Of a stretch of 64,000 nt of DNA, positions 59,259 to 64,000 are shown piece by piece (position 1 is the first letter of the stretch; the number at the start of each line of letters is the position of its first letter). The stretch lies in NCBI GenBank assembly GCA_028456385.1, contig JALNQF010000022.1:186001-250000 (forward strand), written 5' to 3'. Under the pieces are notes generated by a model. That model had not been told where the DNA came from. It saw nothing but the letters and a program-made list of their open reading frames with translations, and did no database searches. This stretch comes from Ophiosphaerella korrae. Taxonomy: Eukaryota; Ascomycota; Dothideomycetes; Pleosporales; Phaeosphaeriaceae. A program made the translations under genes and the position numbers.

Positions 59259-60278
59259 ATGCAGTCTTTCGAAGCTCACGACGTGACTCTCAAGAACGGT
59301 GAGCACACACGATACTACGAGGGAGGATCTAAAAATGGCATTCCCTTGATTTTCGTCCATGGGTGGCCCGATATTGCAGAAGCTTGGAAGCACCAGCTAT
59401 CTCACTTCTCTGCTCAATCCAAGTACCGCGTCATTGCACCTGACATGCGCGGCTATGGGGACTCTTCAGCCCCCAAGGACAAACGTGCCTACTCTCTAGA
59501 AGTTTTGGTTCCTGAACTTGTTGAGCTTGCAGAGAAAGCTGGTGTCAAGAAGGCGGTCTGGATTGCGCACGACTGGGGCTGTGGAGTTGTCAACGCACTA
59601 GCCGCTCACCACCCCGACCTATTCCTTGGCCTCGCAAGCTTGGCTGTGCCATACCGAACCATCGAACTTGGGCTTGATTTCATGAAGACCCTGATTAACC
59701 GCGAACTCTATCCCGAAGACCAGTACGAGTGGGGTCAGTGGGCGTACATGAAACACTACGAGCTCGATCCGGAAGGTTGTATCAAGAACTTCGAAAGCCA
59801 TCCAGAGACCACCACCAAAATCATGTATGTGAAGCATGACCCTAAGAATTGGGGAAAGCCAAGCCCTACTGCCTCAATATTAAAAGATGGAGGCTGGTTC
59901 AAAGGTCATCCCGAGATGGTCCCCGATGTTCCACTCCAGTACACGTCTCTCGACGAGTCGCTGTACCAAAACCTGCTCAAGAGCCACAAGGCCCATGGCT
60001 ACTTCCCATCTACAGCGTACTATCTCAACCATGATGTCAACACTGAGTATGCAAAGAGCGAAAAGAATGGCGGAGTCTTGGATTTTCCGGTCCTTTACAT
60101 CGATGGGAAACATGATGCTATCTGCTCGGCAACCACGTCACCTAAGCATAAAGAGACCGCAGAGAAGCATATAAAGGATTTTACCTACGAGACGGTCGAG
60201 TCAGGGCACTGGATTATGTTGGAGAAGCCAAAGGAAACCAACGAGATTTTGGACAAGTGGCTGCAGGCAAAACTATAG
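59259..60278 (+). CDS. Epoxide hydrolase-like alpha/beta hydrolase
   Basis: A single-exon alpha/beta hydrolase of 339 residues. The oxyanion motif HGWP (about 34-37) is followed by the RGYGDSS loop and the nucleophile elbow AHDWGCGV, whose Asp is the epoxide-hydrolase type nucleophile. The acid lies in the DGKHDAI region and the catalytic His in SGHWIMLEKP. The HGWP motif and an Asp rather than Ser nucleophile favour an epoxide hydrolase or haloacid/haloalkane dehalogenase-like activity over an esterase. A cap region with Tyr-containing YEWGQWAYMKHYE could supply the epoxide-polarising tyrosine. There is no signal peptide in this start; an in-frame Met 21 codons upstream exists but gives a less typical N-terminus. 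The physiological substrate is unknown. Confidence 0.9.
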   Translation: MQSFEAHDVTLKNGEHTRYYEGGSKNGIPLIFVHGWPDIAEAWKHQLSHFSAQSKYRVIAPDMRGYGDSSAPKDKRAYSLEVLVPELVELAEKAGVKKAVWIAHDWGCGVVNALAAHHPDLFLGLASLAVPYRTIELGLDFMKTLINRELYPEDQYEWGQWAYMKHYELDPEGCIKNFESHPETTTKIMYVKHDPKNWGKPSPTASILKDGGWFKGHPEMVPDVPLQYTSLDESLYQNLLKSHKAHGYFPSTAYYLNHDVNTEYAKSEKNGGVLDFPVLYIDGKHDAICSATTSPKHKETAEKHIKDFTYETVESGHWIMLEKPKETNEILDKWLQAKL

Positions 60279-60558
60279 TCTGTTGCAAGACATAACGCAT
60301 CGTCGTTCCGTACAAATTTATGAGACACTTTTGAGTCTTCCATGCCTCAAACAAGTCAACTTTTCCTAATGCCTATCATGTATTGATGCTTAAATTATTA
60401 TATGCCAGACTATCTCTATTTAAGTCACGATGTAAGCGGGAGCACATCGTAACTTTTCAATAAACTAAGTAGATGTGTAAGAGATCGACTCAGGCATGCG
60501 CTAGCATCAACCAAAGCTACCAAACGGATACTCCTATTAGCCGAGTATTAGAGCACGT

Positions 60559-61035
60559 TTACCTGCAATTCCCTTTGTATCCGTTACGCTGAGTGCTGGC
60601 CAAATAGCGGCATACCCTATATGTATCTGTCTCCTTATAATACACCACAGCAAGGGCTCCGCTTCCAGTATTACCGTTGCCCTCCCGCCATTGGGGCACA
60701 AAAACCTAAAATTGAAAAAGATATTAGTAGCTACTCATAACATCGACAAAAAACGCTACGGCATATAAAACCACTGGGTATCTTACCCATTTGTATGTAT
60801 CGTCCGAGTTTGAAGGGCAAGACACGTTGTCACCTGGATTAGTGAAAAAGCGGGATGCCTCGCCAACTGTAGACGTAGTCGCCCAAGACTTCACAACGAT
60901 ATCTTGAAGTTGGGCTGCGGTGACGGGAATGTATGTTCCGTCGTATCTCTGGCAGGAGGTATCAGAGAAGCCGATGAATGTGGCCGCATAGGCCGAGGCC
61001 GCAAAGGCTGTAGTGAGAAGGTGGACAAGTTGCAT
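60559..61035 (-). CDS. Small secreted cysteine-containing protein
   Basis: A 131-residue protein from exons 60787-61035 and 60559-60705. The 81-base intron is GTAAGA..TTTAG, phase 0. The first 17 residues (MQLVHLLTTAFAASAYA) are a clear signal peptide with an AYA cleavage site. The mature part has four cysteines (SCQRYDG, VSCPS, RVCRY, GNCR), enough for two disulfides, and ends in Arg. The second exon (VFVPQWREGNGNTGSG and on) keeps the frame and supplies two of the cysteines, which supports the splice. No family is recognised. Small secreted cysteine proteins of this kind are often effector-like or cell-wall proteins; nothing in the sequence shows which. Confidence 0.75.
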
Positions 61036-62320
61036 TTTGGGAGGTCGATATCAACAATCGGCATAAAGAAGGGGATATATATTACGAGGGTTTGAGAGAA
61101 TGAGACAGTGGTGAGTATAATTGCCGGGACTCCACACGATTATTTATGTTTCTTATTAATCTGAGAGTCTAGAGATAATGTAGTAGTAAGCTGCTAGACA
61201 TACTTCAAATCTTGAAGCCTAGATTGACAAATGGCTCAGATTACGACGTCAAGCTCAATTCGGACACATCTTATTCGCAACCACGCCACATAGCCCTGAT
61301 ATCCTGGAATATTCGTAAGCGATTATGCGAATGTTCTTTACGCGGGGTTCCTGGAAGGGCTATGATGGAGTTCTTATTTCGGCCGGATGTCCATCGGCCC
61401 GAATATTGAGTATGGTCACTATCTTTCTATCCTGGACGTTGTGGCTAAATCAAAAAGGAGGGATACTCGCCGTTAGGCGGGCCGAATTGGGTGAGCTACG
61501 CATGGATGTATGCATGCTACCTGGTATGTTCCAAGTACCGGTATCTATAGTTGGCATAAAAGATTGCGGCCACATCAAGTTCCTGGGATCTTGAAGAAGC
61601 TTGCAATGTAGCACAATACCTTTATTACCAAGCAATATTTACAGAATCAATTTGAGAGGCATTTCCATTATCTTAGGCTTGAATATAGTTAGGTATTCAC
61701 GATTTCACTAACATAACAAGTAACGAACACTAATAAAGTAGACTGCTATAACTGCCTATCTAATTAGGTACCTCGTTAGCTCCGTTAATAATTTCCCGAC
61801 TTCAAAGACACGCCGATGAGAACATGTAGCGTCGAGCGCGGTGCACACTTAACGCTGAGAATATAGATACCTGCAGCTTTAGACTGTACGTACAATCTTC
61901 TGCTTTTAGAGTTATCTTTAATCATTTTGCTGGGAAAAGGTAAAAGCTAGAATGCATAGCAAAAAATTAGTACCGTTTGTTGGGCCGAATAATTCGTGTA
62001 TGGTTCAGGTGAGATACAAAAACTGCACTGTTGGTTTAGATCAGGCAACTGAGGTTGGCACCAATACTAGCACATTTCCTAACTATGACGTCGATGGACT
62101 GAAGGATATAAGTGATTCACGCCCTCCTTTTGACGTGAAATGAAGTGCTCGGCATACGATCGCTAGCAGTGCTGAAATACAATTGAGATCCTATTAGCTG
62201 CCATCGGGGCAAATGAAGTACATATACTACGAGGGAACAGCAAAATCAAACTTCCTGAAATCTCAAGAATACCTTAAGAGCATCCGAATTTCTGCTCGAT
62301 TATTGTCATTGATATATCCT
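61036..62320. other. Intergenic region, nothing recognised
   Basis: About 1.3 kb with open frames under 90 codons, AT-rich towards 61,650-61,800. It includes the promoter of the secreted-protein gene. No gene could be supported. Confidence 0.45.
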
Positions 62321-64000
62321 TCATCCAACACTCAATGCTCCCCTAGCTAAATCATAGGCTTCAAGCCATTGGATGGTTTCAGGATGCTGAAGACCAGGAA
62401 CCTTTACAAACCCCTCGTATGCTCGTTGATATAGCTGAAGTGTAGTAGGGTAGTGTTGTTTTCGATAGAAAAGGTTGGCTAACCTCTCCACTGCTTTGAG
62501 TGTGCTTGGATGTTCCATGCCACGGACTTTCTCTCCTTCTTTTAGCACCCGTCTAAGCATCTCCTCTGCCTCTCCATACTTGCCCTGTTTAGTAAGTACT
62601 GACCCAAGGCCGCTTAAGCTTAAAAGGGTATCTGGATCCTCTCTTCCAAGTACTTTCTCTGATCCTCGTAGCGCTCGCCGATACGCCGATTCCACCTCTT
62701 CATACTTGCCCTGCCCCTCTATTGTTGACCCGAATTTATTAAAAACGATAAGCGTCACTGGGTGTTCTATTCCAAATACCTCCTCTGATCCTTGTAGCGC
62801 TTGCTGATGTATTGCTTCCGCCTCTTTATATTTGCCCTGCCTCGCTAGAGTTGTCCCCAGGTTACTCATAAGAACAAAGTTGTCGATGTTGTTTACTCCA
62901 AATGTCTTCTCGAATCCTTGTAGCGCTTGCCTAAATAATAATTCAGACTCTTCGTATGTACCCTTCTTTTCCAGCAGTAACCCGAGGTCGTTGACGCTCG
63001 CAAGTATGCCCCTGTGATCTATTCCAAATATCTTCTCTTTTCCCTGTAGCACTCTTCTATCTAACATTTCTGCCTCTTCGTACTTACCCTGGTAATATAG
63101 CGCTGCACCAAGGTTGCTGAGGCAGCTTAAAGTGTCTTCGTTCTCACATCCGAACCCTTTATTATCTCTCGCACCACCCGTCGATAGAGCCTCTCGGCTT
63201 TTATGTGCAGCCCCTGTGATATCAGAATTTGACCAAGAAGGTTCAACGCAGTCAGCGTGTCTAAATCGTCGATCTCATCACCGATCACGTATTCATAACT
63301 CTCCAGCAACCTACGGGCCACCTCCTCAGCAGCCTTGTATCTCCTTTGATAATAGAGCACAATACCAATCTGTACAGATTGTGTGATACCTGTGAAGGCC
63401 TTGATGAATCTAGAAAGCTGGCTCCAACTGACGTCTCTGCTTGGAAGATCTGATCTCGTAGGTACTCTTCCTCATTTTGTTATATCGACGTTTCGTACTG
63501 TTGTCTACTTGGCTTCCGAGGGCACTCGGGATTTGAATGAAAGCGGAATGTAAGTTTGAAAGGTATCGGTGTGAGAGAGCGGGGCTTCGCCCGGTGAAGG
63601 CGCTGAGTTGAGGCCGTATGATACTTGATATTGAAAGGGCTGGGGAAGGCATGCACGAACTCTGTGCTGCGAAATGAACACTACTAGGCGAAAACATCGG
63701 ACTTGCTGGCGTATGCACGGAGATGGAGACGGGAGAGCTTCGGTCTGTATGACACTCTGTAGCAGATAGGGTGGCTTAATTTATTAGCAAGTGGTAGTAG
63801 CTGTTATATCACGACTTACATGCTGCAGGACTAGGTGCGTACTGAAAGCTTTCTGCCACCTCGTGCCTCTTCATCCATCGGTCGGCCTTTTGTAGTTCTA
63901 CCCGATTACCTCGCACTGTGAAAATAAGCTCACGTTTCGTAGTCTCAACAAGCTTCCTCTTCTAGCGCTTTCGGGCGATGGCCGCCATCTCTTGTGGTTT
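62321..64000 (-). pseudogene. Broken Clr5-like / kinesin-light-chain TPR gene, cut by the window end
   Basis: The minus strand from the window end reads MAAIARKR, a TAG at 63962-63964, then KRKLVETTKRELIFTVRGN and VELQKADRWMKRHE. That pattern follows a Clr5 domain in fungal proteins. A GTAAGT donor ends this exon (about 63821). A Ser/Pro-rich exon (about 63470-63730) follows, then EEEYLRDQIFQAETSVGASF, and then at least six tetratricopeptide units of the kinesin light-chain type (NLGAALYYQGKYEEAE, LGLLLEKKGTYEESE, LGTTLARQGKYKEAE and so on) to a TAG at 62321. Frame changes near 63375 (LYRL to IVLYYQ) and near 63160 (REIIKG to FGCENEDTL) each look like loss of one G from a G run. With the TAG this makes at least three lesions. 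The last 248 codons are uninterrupted. Similar Clr5-TPR genes are common and variable in filamentous fungi. Confidence 0.7.

Noticed and set aside
1..64000. tRNA, rRNA, telomere repeat, CRISPR array, intact transposon, or a secondary-metabolite core enzyme
   Set aside because: Looked for B-box-like sequences, TTAGGG arrays, regular spaced repeats, transposase or reverse-transcriptase motifs and PKS/NRPS/terpene motifs by eye; none found. A profile search could still reveal short ones.

Overview
The window is nuclear DNA from a filamentous ascomycete (Pezizomycotina; Dothideomycetes would fit, but that is inference). The evidence is dense single genes on both strands, short introns of mostly 45-110 bases with GT..AG borders and CTAAC/CTGAC-like branch sites, Zn2Cys6 and bZIP regulators, a Pth11-like receptor, and orthologues of conserved eukaryotic housekeeping genes. 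No operons, tRNA, rRNA, CRISPR array or intact transposon were seen.

Layout. 1-6.8 kb: no recognisable gene; the last part is a GC-rich, repeat-bearing upstream region. 6.9-11.0 kb: a bZIP factor and ORC1. 12.8-14.6 kb: a Upc2-like Zn2Cys6 regulator on the minus strand. 15.9-16.8 kb: a decayed Ser/Thr-rich secreted-protein gene. 17-19.3 kb: no gene, but an orphan promoter-like patch. 19.4-23.7 kb: a tocopherol cyclase-like protein, a secreted agmatinase-type ureohydrolase and, divergent from it, an Fpg/Nei DNA glycosylase. 24.3-26.9 kb: NAA15/NAT1. 27.5-31.0 kb: a heavily broken ZNFX1/Hrr1-type helicase pseudogene. 32.0-35.1 kb: a Pth11-like receptor and a sugar transporter, tail to tail. 35.1-37.2 kb: an AT-rich, repeat-like spacer. 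37.2-39.2 kb: an F-box protein and a truncated zinc-cluster gene. 40.2-53.9 kb: a housekeeping block with DNA ligase I, MIX23/Cid2, ribosomal protein uL1, CAF40/Rcd1, KIN1 kinase and a GPATCH1-type protein. 54.1-58.1 kb: an omega-like GST, a conserved basic fungal protein of unknown function, and eIF3h. 58.3-59.0 kb: an RNase H pseudogene. 59.3-61.0 kb: an epoxide-hydrolase-like enzyme and a small secreted cysteine-containing protein. 62.3-64.0 kb: a broken Clr5/TPR gene running off the window end.

Most genes act independently. Loose themes are genome replication and repair (ORC1, ligase I, Fpg), gene expression (CAF40, eIF3h, uL1, NAA15) and environmental sensing or uptake (receptor and transporter). 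The clearest unusual signal is the interleaving of intact housekeeping genes with at least five decayed accessory genes. Their lesions are in-frame TAG/TAA/TGA codons and one-base slips, several of them in short G or C runs. The long housekeeping genes in the same sequence carry no such lesions, which argues against general sequencing error. I found no convincing new multi-gene system. Exon borders below were worked out by eye from splice sites, frame and family resemblance.
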